Source: Lineus longissimus
Lineage: Eukaryota; Nemertea; Pilidiophora; Heteronemertea; Lineidae
Assembly: GCF_910592395.1 (NCBI RefSeq)
Contig: NC_088318.1
Coordinates: 1,736,001 to 1,800,000, forward strand
Direction of reading: 5' to 3'
DNA length: 64,000 nt
Position 1 is the first letter of the stretch; every line of letters begins with the position of its first letter. This document shows positions 35,123 through 47,124 of this stretch, in pieces. The notes under the pieces were generated by a model. The model had not been told where the DNA came from and did not search any database. It saw nothing but the letters and a program-made list of their open reading frames with translations. Both the position numbers and the translations under genes were made by a program.

Positions 35123-36943
35123 TGCTGAAAGGTGATTTTATTCGCATTTTATATGCGGTATGCAAACGAGCGCGCCGCAATTGTGACAAGGTCGCGCAGG
35201 TGGCAAAGTGATTTGCCGAAATAGTTCCAAGTAATCGTATATTTCGATACTTGTACAGATTTTTCTCAACATATCGTATTTATAAACCTCAGTGATATAA
35301 AAGATTATCTTTGCAGTTGCTTCAACCTTTGAATGGCCTTTTTTTAAAAGCATTTAAAAACGACGTCACGAGGGTCAGAGTCAGTCAATCAATTAATTGT
35401 TTTGGAAGCCTCCGGCAGGGTCAAAAGAAATAGTTGTTGGCGCCGACGATGTAGGCAATAAGGCGGATTTCCACCCCACCCGTGAGATTTGCTCTCGTCA
35501 CGTCATGAGCACATTGAGGTTGCACTGAGGTGCAATTACCACCTTCAGATAGCTGCGTTGTGTGAGTGATAACAGTTCATTTGGTCTAGACTCCCTGAGC
35601 AGCCCATTGCATCATCCTAGTTTGGTATCCGAGGCTGGTCCTCTGCGTCCGGAGTGTACTTTTGGTCATGTCCTTGGTGGGAATTACATCAGTAGCCTAC
35701 TTTGGGCACAAACAAGTGGGCCGATAGCAATTGACGTCGAAGTATCAGAATAGACCAAGGAAGTTTTATTAAGTTTTATAGTACCTCCTTGAATAGACAG
35801 GCCTGTTTCGATGAGTTTCAGAGTGATGGAAGGGCGGGTGTTGGATCGGAGTAGAACCGTCCGGAGAGTAGAACATTTAAGTCTATCGCATGTCACCAGT
35901 GTGATGGAGTTTATTACGGGAAGGGACATTAAATGTTGACCCCTCCCCCCCCCCCCCCCCATCTCTGGGACGATGTGACAATCAAACGTGAAAGGAGGAC
36001 ACTTTTCATTGACATTCACTGCTCCCAAGTCGGCATGGCCTATGAGACGCCCCCTCCTCTCTTAGATTGGCACCAACTTGTCCCATCAGATGGCATTGGC
36101 GCATACTACGCCTGGTGATTACACTCCGTTATCTGATTTCACGAGACCGGTAGTACCCAATATCTACGTACAACTTGAGTACTACTTGGGACCACAGTCA
36201 TCTTAGAAGACTGGTGAATCAAAGTCCATTCTCTCATGCAGAACGTGCCACCAAAAAGACATCAATATCTACATAAAAATACTTTATTTGATCAATCTGT
36301 CTACAGTGTAATTTTGGAAAGAAGCCCTCAAATTCGTTGTCAGAGCGTTCGGGCTCAATTCATACTGGGCATGCGCTTCAAGGCCCGAGATCCAGTGCTT
36401 ACCGAAGCGCGGCGCTAGAAATCGAACGCACTAAACGATCCCGGCCAATCAGAAAGGGTTAATTCCGAGGGAACGGGTGACAGCATATTTAAAGATTCAT
36501 CAATTCCTAAATATGTTCCGTTTATATTGTAAATATACTCAAATACACAAGCTAAATAAAGCTCAGGGATTTGACGCGCTCTTTGATCTTGGTCAACCGC
36601 TGCCTGGAACCACGGCTGGAACCTATTAACGCGAGGGTCACATGAGGGCCTGAGCGGCGATCATCAAAGTGGTCCTCAGCCCGGATCAGAAGGGCCCCAG
36701 TGGCGATCATTCTCTCCGGATGCATATGGTCAGACCTAGCCCTTTTGTAGTCAGAGCAACAAGATCCATTTAAAGTCAGTCAGAGACAGAGACAAGACAA
36801 TCATCATTAGTGGACATCCGGTCACCTCTATAAAGACATTCATTATACTCCAAGTATGAATTGAATATGTGCTTAGTTGCCGATGTCATTACTCGAACAT
36901 CTTCCGCTGAGACCGGATGTTCAGACAGCGTCCGCAATCCTCC
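35123..36943. other. Intergenic spacer with a 16-nt C tract
   Basis: No gene was recognised. A run of 16 C is at 35945-35960. At about 36440-36620 a CCAAT sequence, an AATAAA and a GC-rich end occur in an order that faintly resembles a retroelement LTR, but no partner or duplication was seen. Confidence 0.4.
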
Positions 36944-39900
36944 TCAACTGAGAAACGCATTCTCATCATCCGGGCGGTGCTCATTATAAGAGATGGCCAT
37001 TTGGCTCTCGCGGGACCTATTCGCCCGGGAGTACCTCGTCTGTCTGATCCTCTTACAGCAGGCCAGCTTGTCCCTGTTGATGAACACCATGCATGACAGA
37101 AGCAGCAGGAGTAGGATGACGGCAATGGTGATCCCGACCGCCACCGATTCGTTGTGGCTGGGAACGGCGCGCCGACAGAAGAACTTCTCCGCCGAGATGG
37201 AGGCGATTTCTAATCCTGCTAGACTGACTGGACTCGCACAGCTGAAAGATACAAAGATAGGAAATACTGAGAAGTTATCATGATATCTTCATCTCCTTGC
37301 TTTATTCCTTAAAAGATACGGCCGATACGACGGTTGTCTTCATTCGATCTCGGTCAAACAGAGGTGCATCATTAGCCTGGTGGTTAACGATGAACCGGCG
37401 TGACTTTCAAGAAAATAAAATTCCTGGTTCTTCACAACAAGTTTCGAGCTCAAAATCAGATGAAATAAGGAGTGTCTGTCGGATGACAACACGTTTGAGG
37501 CTCCACCAGGCACCTTTCTTGATAAATCATGTTTCGGGCGGATCTTGGCACAGCGAGAAATATGAACCTCTTCGTAAAGACGCCCAAAACATTAGCAAGG
37601 GCTACTTTGAATACTGATATAAACGAGTGCGCTTTGCCTTGTTCCTGCCTGGCAGAGTAGCAATTAATTCTAATGGAAGCTTTCATTAACGCGAATTAAA
37701 GCTGATATTTTGCTTCTAATTTAAGATGGAAGGGTTTACTCTCGAGGCAGTGTATACCGTTAATGGCCGTTTCGTCGGAAATAGATGATTGCTTTTCGAA
37801 GTGTAGCTAACAAGACCAAATGAAGGGAATAACGCTAAGATGAACAAACGCTGACGTTGTCTCTAATGCTGAGCAACTGGGCTCCGATTTGAAAAGTCGT
37901 CTGAAGAATGTGCTGGCCATTGACGTGACTTTTAATTCCATGCCTGTGATTTGGCTTTAAACAGCGTCGTAAATGATTTACGACGCCGTTGCACCAGCCA
38001 CGTCCATTTACTTATGTGTTCACCACATTTGAATGATGGCTTGCCATCACGACCACATAACTGCAATAGCATCACCACGACCGACCGGCAGTGGGCAGGC
38101 TGACAGTCTAGCTGCAGAGTCGATGAAGTGTGATATTACATTAGGTGAATGTCAACCTTGTTCAGGGAGTCACTTTCATTATTTGCCTGGGCTGATAACT
38201 CTATGTAGCTTAGATCGCGTTGATGTGACGCTACGTGGCTTAAATAATCCTTGGTATAACTTTGAGAGATAATTCAGATCTCGTCATGAACGCAGGCTAA
38301 ACATCTGAGGTGTTTTTGGGAGGTAGATCAACGCATCCTAGACAAAAGGACAACCACTCCTGGAACAGCCAAACCTGTCAACGCGACGAACCGCTTAGCG
38401 ATCTATCATTCGAGAGATCAATTCAAGATCATTTGGTAGAATATCAAGGCAGATAGACCATTAACCATAAGAAAACCTTTTAAGGTAAACTAGAGACCCT
38501 TTGTTTTATCGGCAAGCGGGGGTAATGAGAACTTCACATCCCTACAATGGGAAGAGCTTGTCACAGTAAACCAACAAGAAGGAGATGCCACTCTCCAAGC
38601 AGCTGGAGAAAGTGCCCCTCTCCAAGCAGCATTCTGCGCTTCGTTCACATATCCTACCCATTGGATATAGCAGTGAAGTGTCACTCTGCTTTGGAGTGGT
38701 CTGTGATTCAAATCCCTTGGATGTCTACTGAGCATGCATGCGTTCGTCTTTTCATCAGAGCACCACGCTCACGTGGGCAGGTCATTAAACCCTCAATCTC
38801 AGATTGTAAGCTCCTGTCAATATCCCATTTCGTTTCTTTGTTGACTCTAAAGGTGTGCTTTCACGTCTTGTTGTCATTGGTTTTTAGCGGTTTTGGTTCT
38901 TAACCATGGTGATCGATTATTGAGGAGGCGTGTATGGAGCCCTTTAGGATGTGTTGGGGGGGGGGGGGGGTATGGTGATTTGAGATGAAATAACAGGGTG
39001 TAAAATGCGCCAAGAGAAAACAAACAGAATGTTTTTGGTTTGTTTCAAAACCGGCCTGTGTTCATTCCTTTGCTTGCTAGATCCTACCAAATGTCTTCTT
39101 TGACTGTTGACTGTTGACAGTGAGGTGGTATTCTTGATACTTACGTGAAGTCCCGACTGTTGTTGTCTAGTATGCCTTGCTGACCTTTGACCCAACGTAA
39201 CCGACAGTCGCATTTCCACGGATTCTGACGGAGATCTATTCGATGCAACTGTTTCCATGGTAACGTGGTTGCATATAGGGTCTGAATCATATTTCCTTGT
39301 AAATACACCTCCTTGATGGTGCTGTTGGAGTCAGTGAAAGCGTTCCTCGAGACGTAAAGCGCCTCGTTATCAGAGAAATGAAAGGTTTCTAACTGATATA
39401 ATCCTTTGAGGGAAATCTTGCCAATTCCGCGTGTAATGTTATTACTCCGCACATCCAGCGTTTCTAAACTCTCCAAATGTTGGAAGGGTGAACCGAGAAA
39501 TCCAGTTAATCTATTACAAGAAATGTTCAAAACTCTCAACGCTTTCAAGTTGCTGAAATTATCGCCATGCAGAACATTAATTAGGTTTTGAGATAAATCT
39601 AATATCGAGGAAAGCTTTTCCAGTCCTTGGAACGCCCCGAAGCTAAGGGTGTCCAACTTGTTCCCACACAAGTCTAACGTTCTCAAAGACGGGAGATTTT
39701 TAAAAGCACCTTTTTCGATGGCTGTAACCTTGCTGTTTTGAACTCGGAGCACCAGTAGGGAAGAGTATCGTTTGGGAAACACGGATAGTTTTTGTATGTC
39801 GGCGTTTTTAATGCGTAATTCCTGTATTTGTGTTTTTGTATCCACAATATCCTCTGGAATTGTTGTGAAGTTTGGCCGGAGACAAGTGACGGCGGTCTGG

Positions 39901-40046
39901 GTGGTGCATTGGCACCCGTACCGTACACCTAATGAACAATCGCAGATGACGTAAACACAACAATGAAGGAACGCCAGGACCCATAGCCACAGCATCGTCG
40001 TCTGCGGAAAGAACCAAGCCATGTTAATATTCAGTTTGTAATCCAT
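36944..40046 (-). CDS. Single-pass leucine-rich-repeat membrane protein
   Basis: Two exons: 40046-39145 and 37241-36944, joined in phase 2 across a 1.9-kb intron (donor CAC/GTAAGT, acceptor TTTCAG). Product is 399 aa, or about 391 aa if translation starts at the second Met (MAWFFPQTT), which gives the better signal peptide. Order: signal peptide; cysteine-rich N-cap (CDCSLGVRYGCQCTTQ); about seven to eight LRRs (for example LRTLDLCGNKLDTLSFGAF, LRVLNISCNRLTGF); C-cap (NPWKCDCRLRWV ... CASPVSLAGL ... FFC). Then come a membrane helix (VAVGITIAVILLLLLLS) and a short basic tail. The intron splits the C-cap exactly at its third Cys. It resembles animal LRR adhesion or recognition receptors; no orthologue name is justified. 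Several N-glycosylation sites (NFT, NFS, NIS, NIT, NST). Confidence 0.85.
37242..39144 (-). other. Intron of the LRR membrane protein gene
   Basis: Contains a perfect 23-bp palindrome at 37964-37986 and a run of 15 G at 38956-38970. No coding exon was recognised. Confidence 0.6.
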
Positions 40047-43000
40047 GTTCTATCAAAACGGCTAGATCGATATTGCCAGAGCAAATCCTGTATTGCTCAA
40101 GTTTTAGCAACCACAGCAGCCAATTAACAGCTAGCTTAATCCGAATGTTTAGACCATTCTATACCTTTGATAATTCCCAAGAATATTCAGAGTTTTCGTT
40201 TGTATATTGTCGATTAACTGAACAAAACGTTGCTATTCCAACCCTGATTTTGTTGACATCGGCGCCAACCAACCTCTCAATCTGAGAGAGAAACCTTCAG
40301 AAATGTCCTCTGTTCGTCCAGTCTGATGGGTCGAAATCTGTTTCTCCGTGACTGTCTCGGCCTCGTAACCAATCACAGCATGAAGATTTATTCCATGCTG
40401 GAAGCCTTCTGTCAAACAACAACGGTGAATCTATCAGCTACGCCATCACTGAAAAGATCAAAGGCGAGTTATTTTGTAAGGAAAATACAGTCCAATGTAG
40501 AAATTGTGGAGATGGACATGTCTCCAACACGTAAAGTGTGGAAAAAACCGTCGCATCACTTAGAAGAGAATGCCAAACGTGGGGCTCAGACTGTCCCTGT
40601 TTGATGGAATAACCCTTTGAAATAGCGGCGAGTTGCTTCCATTCGTTTGGAAGGCGAGTTTCCTTGCTTCAAAGGTTCAAACATTGGTTGCACCTTTGGC
40701 ATTTGAGACGTTATTTGTAGAATGACAGCAAAACAATTTTTGATCGAGTGATGCGCGAATATGAGAAATCTCCATGGAGCCATACGTGTACGGTTATCCA
40801 ATATAAAGAAGCGTTTTAAAGCTACAAATGCTGGAGCTAGAAGTAGATGCAGCGAGACGCGAGTGAAAATGGTTGCGTGAACGCACGGATCGGCGCGTTA
40901 TGTTACCACACAAGCGGGGAAGGTCCAGGTAAAGGAGAAAGACGCGGGGAGACAGAAAGAGGTTGTCAACACCGTGGGAAATGCAGTGGTATCCTGTATT
41001 GCCACATACACCTTACCTGCTCCCAAGCCTCACCTTTATCATCCTGCGAAGTAATCACACTTTACGTTACTCTCAGAATTGATTTAATAATCCCTGAAAA
41101 CTTAATGAAATACACCACCTAAATACAGATCACATTCATTGAACCGGCCAAGTAATCAAATCACTCAAATCGCGGCAATATAAATCAAACCGGACTTGGT
41201 GATCTCTGATGATATTAGAAAAATGGTTTAACCATCTTTCATAGAGGAAAGTTGCCATATCCTCCATAGTTTGAATGTCATGCATCCAACAACTACGAGA
41301 TCCAAGCGTCGTATCCCCGACGTCTACTTCTACCAGGCAAGCAGCGTCTCAAGGGATATAATCCTTCCGCTCACAGGCTCGTTTGTCCATTAATAGTCCA
41401 TACCTTGTCATTAGAAGTTGGCATGACCAGAAAATTTATGAATACGCCCTCAAAGGTTTTCATTTTTCTGTTTTGTTCATCCGACGCTCCAAACCAGGTT
41501 GATTTATCCTGAAACGCAATAGAGTGCTGAGCCACACTCGCTCCCTGGCAACGGCGAAATAGATGTTCAATTTTACGATGTTACCAATCCGTTGATTTAT
41601 AGGTGAGACGGCAAATTATCAAAGCGATTCCGAAATTCGATAATTTCGTAGGTGTTGTCTGATGCGACCATTTACCTCAAGCCGCGAGTTTGCTGTACAG
41701 TCTGGTAAAGCTATCGGCAAAAGATGCGAGGCGGTCATTACGTTTCTTGGGAAGCCTGTGATAAGTTCTACTCGCTCAACGCTCTGTCTCCTCGCGGTCT
41801 TATGCCGGTGGTGTCAAGCTCTCACCGACTTTTTCATCGGATGTGTCGTTGATGGCTTATTAGTAAGAGTACTGGTTCTGAGTTATAGTCTTCGCTGGCT
41901 TATCAGGAGGTCTAAGGACCCGAAAAGATCTCTTTTATTTCACGCTATAATGGTACAAAATATGGTTTTAGGACCTGGATGAGATACTTAGTACCAACGC
42001 ACAACAAAAACTAATTTAGTTAGATGAGATGTATCGCCAGTTGGGTCGAGTAACAATCCGGCATGATAAATACGACCTGTCGTTGCCGGAAGCTCAGAGA
42101 GACAAGAGCAGAATAGAGACTGTACACAAGGCAAGTGGCGTGTTGAGTGGCGGAGACAGGTGTAATACTATGAGCGTCCCGGGTGGGGGTAAACTTGAGG
42201 GGGTGGACATAAAACCCCCTTTCGGCAAAAATCCTTTGAAGTGACTGGGAGAAGCTCTGAAGTTAAAATACGTTTTCGAAATTGACAGTGTGCTTGTTTT
42301 TTGTACAAAACGATTCCCTTCGGAAATCGTAAAGGGACTGCGCCTGGAGTAATATATATGGTAATTAGAAGTACAGTCCTGTCTAATAAAGAAATATTTT
42401 CAGCCGCCTAGGTTTTCATCCGTCCGAAGTATCCCTCGGAATGGAGAGCATCTCAGACCACCGCCATATCTAACAGTCCTGTTTACCTGCGGGTAAGCAA
42501 GCTAATCACACCCTACCACCCAGAAACAACACGATATCAGTTTCTTAATCGGAAATTCTATTATCTTCAAAGGTTCCCCGTAAATGGCGTCGTCTCTCAA
42601 TACTGCGACTGTAAACTGATTTCGATTACTCCCTCGGGCTCCGAGCTCAATATCAGCATCTTTATTGCATCAAGTTGGGTTTTTTCTTGCTCATTTCCAG
42701 TCAGCATTTGATTGCAGATTGCAATGATTTCCATAGCAAATTGGTGTCTGTAAACTAAATGAACGACGGAAGTTTCTGGCGGAAGAAATTAATGGGAAAA
42801 CGTAGGCGACGGATTGTTTGAGGACTGCAATTAGAATCAAGTTGTCAGATTACCGTTCAGAATGAAAATCTACAAATTTCCACCCATTTGGTTGGCTGAT
42901 CACATAATGGTCACATGTTTCCGTGGGTCACACGGCACTTAAGGAAACAACCAACATGTGGTCCTGCCAAGACATTTGCAACGAACGGTATTTTATGGCC

Positions 43001-44780
43001 AAGTTTGATGTTTTGGTGGAGAGGCGGCTCTTACACTGAAAGCGAGATTGCAGAGAATGATGAGAACAGGACTCAAGGGGAATCGGTGAGCACTTCGAAG
43101 TGGCATGGAGTTGTCAAGAAAGACGAGGTTTCAACACTTATTCTGCGAGAAGGGAAATGAAGTGGCTCATGTCTGCGGTGAAGTAGCAATCTCTAAATCT
43201 CAACGAAGGATATTCATTCTGCCAACAGAGATTGCCATAACACCATGATGGATGTCACAGGATCAACAGAGCAATTCGCGATCGATAGGTCATCACAAAA
43301 CCCCCAGAAAATGCGCATAGAACAGAGACAACACGCCACATTATTCCAACCCTCTAAAGAGACCTGCTTGAAATATGGACGAGACATTTTGATTCCCCTC
43401 GCCCGGAGGTAGACAACGGAAAGATGCTGTTCAAATGATACAAAATGTAGACTTCCGGAGACAGCTTGTCATCTGCTTCACGTCACATTCATAATGGCAA
43501 TATTTATCATCCTTTCAACAACAGCAACAACAAGCGCATTTAGAATCCGTGAGCGGCATCCTCCAATCATGTCTGAATATCACTAGTCTTTAGTCCGTCT
43601 CCAAGGATAAGCATGCATAATGAACCCATTTGAGTCAAACACGCGATTCTAGTCCCGAGGGACGAGGTAGTTGTCTGCTGCTGAAGCTCTTTGTCGTTTC
43701 TAATATATTTGGCAGTCATTGTCATTAGGCTTCCCCAGCCAACAAGCCGGGGAACTCCAGGCAAAAGTTTGATATTTTGCTTCGTTAATGAGATAATGGG
43801 CACTTTTGTTTTAGGTATTTACATAATATGACAAAAAATCCGTTTCTGGTGAACTTCTCCTCAACCGCTTGGCGGAGAGCACATGGAGCTTTGTTGAAGT
43901 GGTGCATGTGGGGTTTGATTTTTTCAGTTACGTCACTAATTTGCACAAGAAAACACTGTGGGGAAGCCCCCCGATTGTTTCGTTCTTGCTTACCTGACGG
44001 TCATCCACAGATCGAAAGTCCTCAGATCAGTTTTTTTACTACCATATGCATGTCGTATACAAAGTATGAAATATCGAGAGGCGGAGTATATCAAAACAAC
44101 TGGTGCCAGGATGTGGATCGAAGCGCGGTTATCATCGGGAGCAGATGGAAAAATTCTTCTTTCATGATATTGATTTCGGTCTTAACCTGTGATGAAATGT
44201 CGTAATTGTTTGATTTATTAAGGTTTGGCTCCACTGAAGTTTAGAGAACAGCTGGCTTGAACATTGAATATTGACATGCAGTTACACCAACACTTGATTT
44301 AGCACTTCCGACTTGGCGATTCAGCCTGTATTTTGGATATTAACGCATTGCTGACAATGTATAGGTGCATTTATTACATGGTACTGGCCAAAGACATCAT
44401 ACAGGCCAGCGAATCCCATCATAAAATATAAGGGTGGCCTCGTAGAGTATAGGAAATCGCCTTATTATCAACAATATACATGTACAGAAGTAGACATTGG
44501 ACAACCGATCGGTGAGCCGTACACTGTATACACTCATTACGGCCTGCCATGATTGTTATTATCAAACCCAGGTTGTCAGGGCAACAGGTGTCTCGTTATT
44601 AGGAGAAGTTTACCTAATATAATTTGAGGATCGTTTTCTGTCTGTTTGTTCCACTACTCGGACCAGGTTCTTGGGAATACTTCACACACGCATGTAGCTT
44701 GACCTGCAGACAGAGGGTCAACTGTCAAGGTCAGATAAGGTCAAAAGCTACTTAGGGGATGGCAGAAATAAGACAAAACT
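40047..44780. other. Intergenic spacer (4.7 kb)
   Basis: No gene recognised. Frames of 60-125 aa occur on both strands without motifs, membrane segments or splice-linked continuation. It should include the promoter of the LRR gene near 40047-40300. Confidence 0.5.
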
Positions 44781-45226
44781 GAGACAAGACCACTAATGAA
44801 TATTCATAGGTTGGAGGGTCGAGGCCTATCAATTAGACGAGTGCATGTTTTTTACTCTCAAGTACATATTTGGAGAGGTATTGAAAAAATATTTGCTGTG
44901 GCAAGTCCACAGATATAAATAAATTGTTTGGTAAAAAAAATAATTTTGAATTTCGACAACCTGGCCATGGGGGGGGGGGGGGGGTTCAAATTTGGAGTGA
45001 AAATGGCCGAAATGGGTAAAAATGTCCACTTGTGTCAAACTTGTCAATTTAAAAAAAAATTTCCGTGGTCAATCACCAATTTAAATCGCACCAGTTACTC
45101 GCAAGACTAACCCGTATATCATATCCGAATTTCAGTTTCACAACTCCACGCATTCTTTGATGCGTCGCGGTCAACATTGACAATTTAACTGCTAAAAGGC
45201 TTAAAAATCAATTGTGGTCTTGTCTC
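44781..45226 (-). mobile_element. Non-autonomous inverted-repeat element, copy 2 (446 bp, AACT target duplication)
   Basis: The ends are GAGACAAGACCAC and GTGGTCTTGTCTC, flanked by AACT at 44777-44780 and 45227-45230. The body matches the reverse complement of 22003-22445 over most of its length, including the GCGACGCATCAAAGAA segment. The differences include an insertion with 16 G at 44969-44984. Two copies with different duplications show independent insertion. Confidence 0.9.
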
Positions 45227-46071
45227 AACTTATGTCTTTAGTCTCGCAGTTTACAAGTTAAGCGTCAGTAGGCCTATAGACATAGACCATCTTGAAAGAA
45301 TGATAAAGATATGGATATGCTTCTGTGGTAATTGCCTTCTGACCACCGCCACTACATAACTTTGGACCTACTGCAATTACATGATATTAGATGTCAATTA
45401 TAAAACGACATTGTTTTGGCATATAACGTTTCAAATTGCTAAGAAAGGTCTGCCAAAGCTATCATATCGCCAAGAGAGACGGGATGTTGAAACAGACTTG
45501 GTCTCGCGCCCGGCCCTCATCAGCGAGCGGTTCAGTTTTGAAGGGGGTGATCCTAATCGGAAACACTAGATTTGATGAAAGCAACTAGTCTGCTTTCCTT
45601 TCAACATTTGACGGAGGAAACCTGATCTATACTCAATGTCGCCCGGTACAGGACGATCAGGATGACGAAATGGGCAGCAGAGAGGAGTCTAAATCGGTGA
45701 GAAATCTCATCGTGCGGTTTGCGATATCCTGATACCACGACCGGGCACATCCAAGGAACATGTGGACTTCCGAAGCATGCATCGGGACTCTCAATAAAGG
45801 AGCGAATTTAGTTTTCAAGCGACCACTTCCGGATGACACCAAAAGAATAGAATTGGAATTCTGACGTTTGTACAAAAAAGGACTACAGTTTTTCAGTTTA
45901 ACTCCTGAACTCTTGGAACTCGCCAACTTTCAACTTGAGCAAGATCGACTAAAGATGTTCGATTCATGAATGCAATACAGCTGATTTAGTTGATAGACAC
46001 AACTATGACATTGTACGGGGGGGGGTGGGGGCCCGTTGGCAAACATTTATAAAAACGTCTGAATTTTCGTT
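45227..46071. other. Spacer upstream of the GPCR at 46072
   Basis: No gene recognised; presumably 5' UTR and promoter of the intronless GPCR. A G-rich run (GGGGGGGGGTGGGGG) lies at 46017-46031, only about 40 bp before the start codon. Confidence 0.5.
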
Positions 46072-47124
46072 TTGGACATGGAGAACCGTACAGTGTTCAC
46101 GAGGAAGATTCTTAAAGAAAATGACGCTTTGCATGGAAATGTTACCCAGCTGAATGGTACCGCCTTGGAAGCGTCTACCAGTGAAGCACAGATCCTACTC
46201 CTGGTGGCCACGGCTGTGGTGTTGGTTGCCGGTGTATACGGTAATATCATGACACTCTTGGTGCTGAAGAGGAAGGCAATGAAGGGACCTCTCATGACCA
46301 TCTTACTCCGCATCACAGCGGTGTTTAATATCTTGTCTCTGGTTTTCTTAGGGGTACCTTTGTTTTTTGGCTTTGCTGTTTTGCTTGCACGGAACTCAAG
46401 GTACACGTATGACGTGGATCATTGCGCCACTCTTTGCAAATATACGTCGTCACTTTTTGTGATTTTGCAGATGTCCGGGTATTGTTTGGCATCGGTCTCC
46501 GTGGATCGCGCTGTGAGTGTTATGAGGCCCCACTTGGTAAAAAAGCGAGAATATCGTAGGTTTATTTTGGCTGCGCTTGTAACTTCGTGTTCTCTAATGA
46601 TTGTTGTATCCATATCGAGAAATCTGATGGAATCGAACTATGCTAAAGTGTTGGCGACACCGTCGACATGGAGTATTGTGGAAGCTGTCATAGTTAACTA
46701 CTTCCCTGCAATGGTACTGGTGATTAGCAACATAATACTTTCTGTAAAGATTTTCAAACTTTCAAGACGCACACTGCACGCGCCTCAAAACGCAGTGCAA
46801 CCGGAGCGGAACAGGAGGCTCCGGAGGAATGCTGCTATTATATTCAGCTTAAACTGTACATATCTCTTAACAACAACACTGCCCAAGTCGATATTTAGTG
46901 CAGTTTTAGGCAGCCAAGCTTACGAAGCAGCTTCCTCGCCCACATCAATCGCTCTTGGAATCTTACTTTTGCGATTCATCCACAGCACAATCCCATTCTA
47001 TGTACTCTGCGTCACTAGCATGAAATTCCGGACCGAGTTGATATATATGCTTGGTTGTCGGCGACATTCAAATATTGTCCAGGTCGGAACAGTCAGTGAA
47101 AACGTGGTGCTTGAGCTGAGATGA
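46072..47124 (+). CDS. Atypical intronless class A (rhodopsin-like) GPCR
   Basis: A 350-aa single-exon frame with seven hydrophobic segments; plasma-membrane receptor, ligand unknown. The N-terminus carries three N-glycosylation sites (NRT, NVT, NGT). TM1 has the GN signature (VYGNIMTLLVL). TM3 contains a Cys (HCATLCKY) and ends SVDRAVSVMRP, with DRA in place of DRY. TM2 has Asn where Asp is usual (RITAVFNILSL). TM6 lacks the CWxP motif (FSLNCTYLLTT). TM7 lacks NPxxY (IHSTIPFYVL). A second extracellular-loop Cys is not apparent. A family match to named neuropeptide receptors cannot be claimed. The start is the ATG at 46072; the next Met lies only two residues later (MDMENRT). Confidence 0.85.
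   Translation: MDMENRTVFTRKILKENDALHGNVTQLNGTALEASTSEAQILLLVATAVVLVAGVYGNIMTLLVLKRKAMKGPLMTILLRITAVFNILSLVFLGVPLFFGFAVLLARNSRYTYDVDHCATLCKYTSSLFVILQMSGYCLASVSVDRAVSVMRPHLVKKREYRRFILAALVTSCSLMIVVSISRNLMESNYAKVLATPSTWSIVEAVIVNYFPAMVLVISNIILSVKIFKLSRRTLHAPQNAVQPERNRRLRRNAAIIFSLNCTYLLTTTLPKSIFSAVLGSQAYEAASSPTSIALGILLLRFIHSTIPFYVLCVTSMKFRTELIYMLGCRRHSNIVQVGTVSENVVLELR

Noticed and set aside
36440-36620. Solo LTR of a retroelement
   Set aside because: CCAAT, AATAAA and a GC-rich end are suggestive, but no terminal TG...CA boundaries with a target duplication or second LTR were found.
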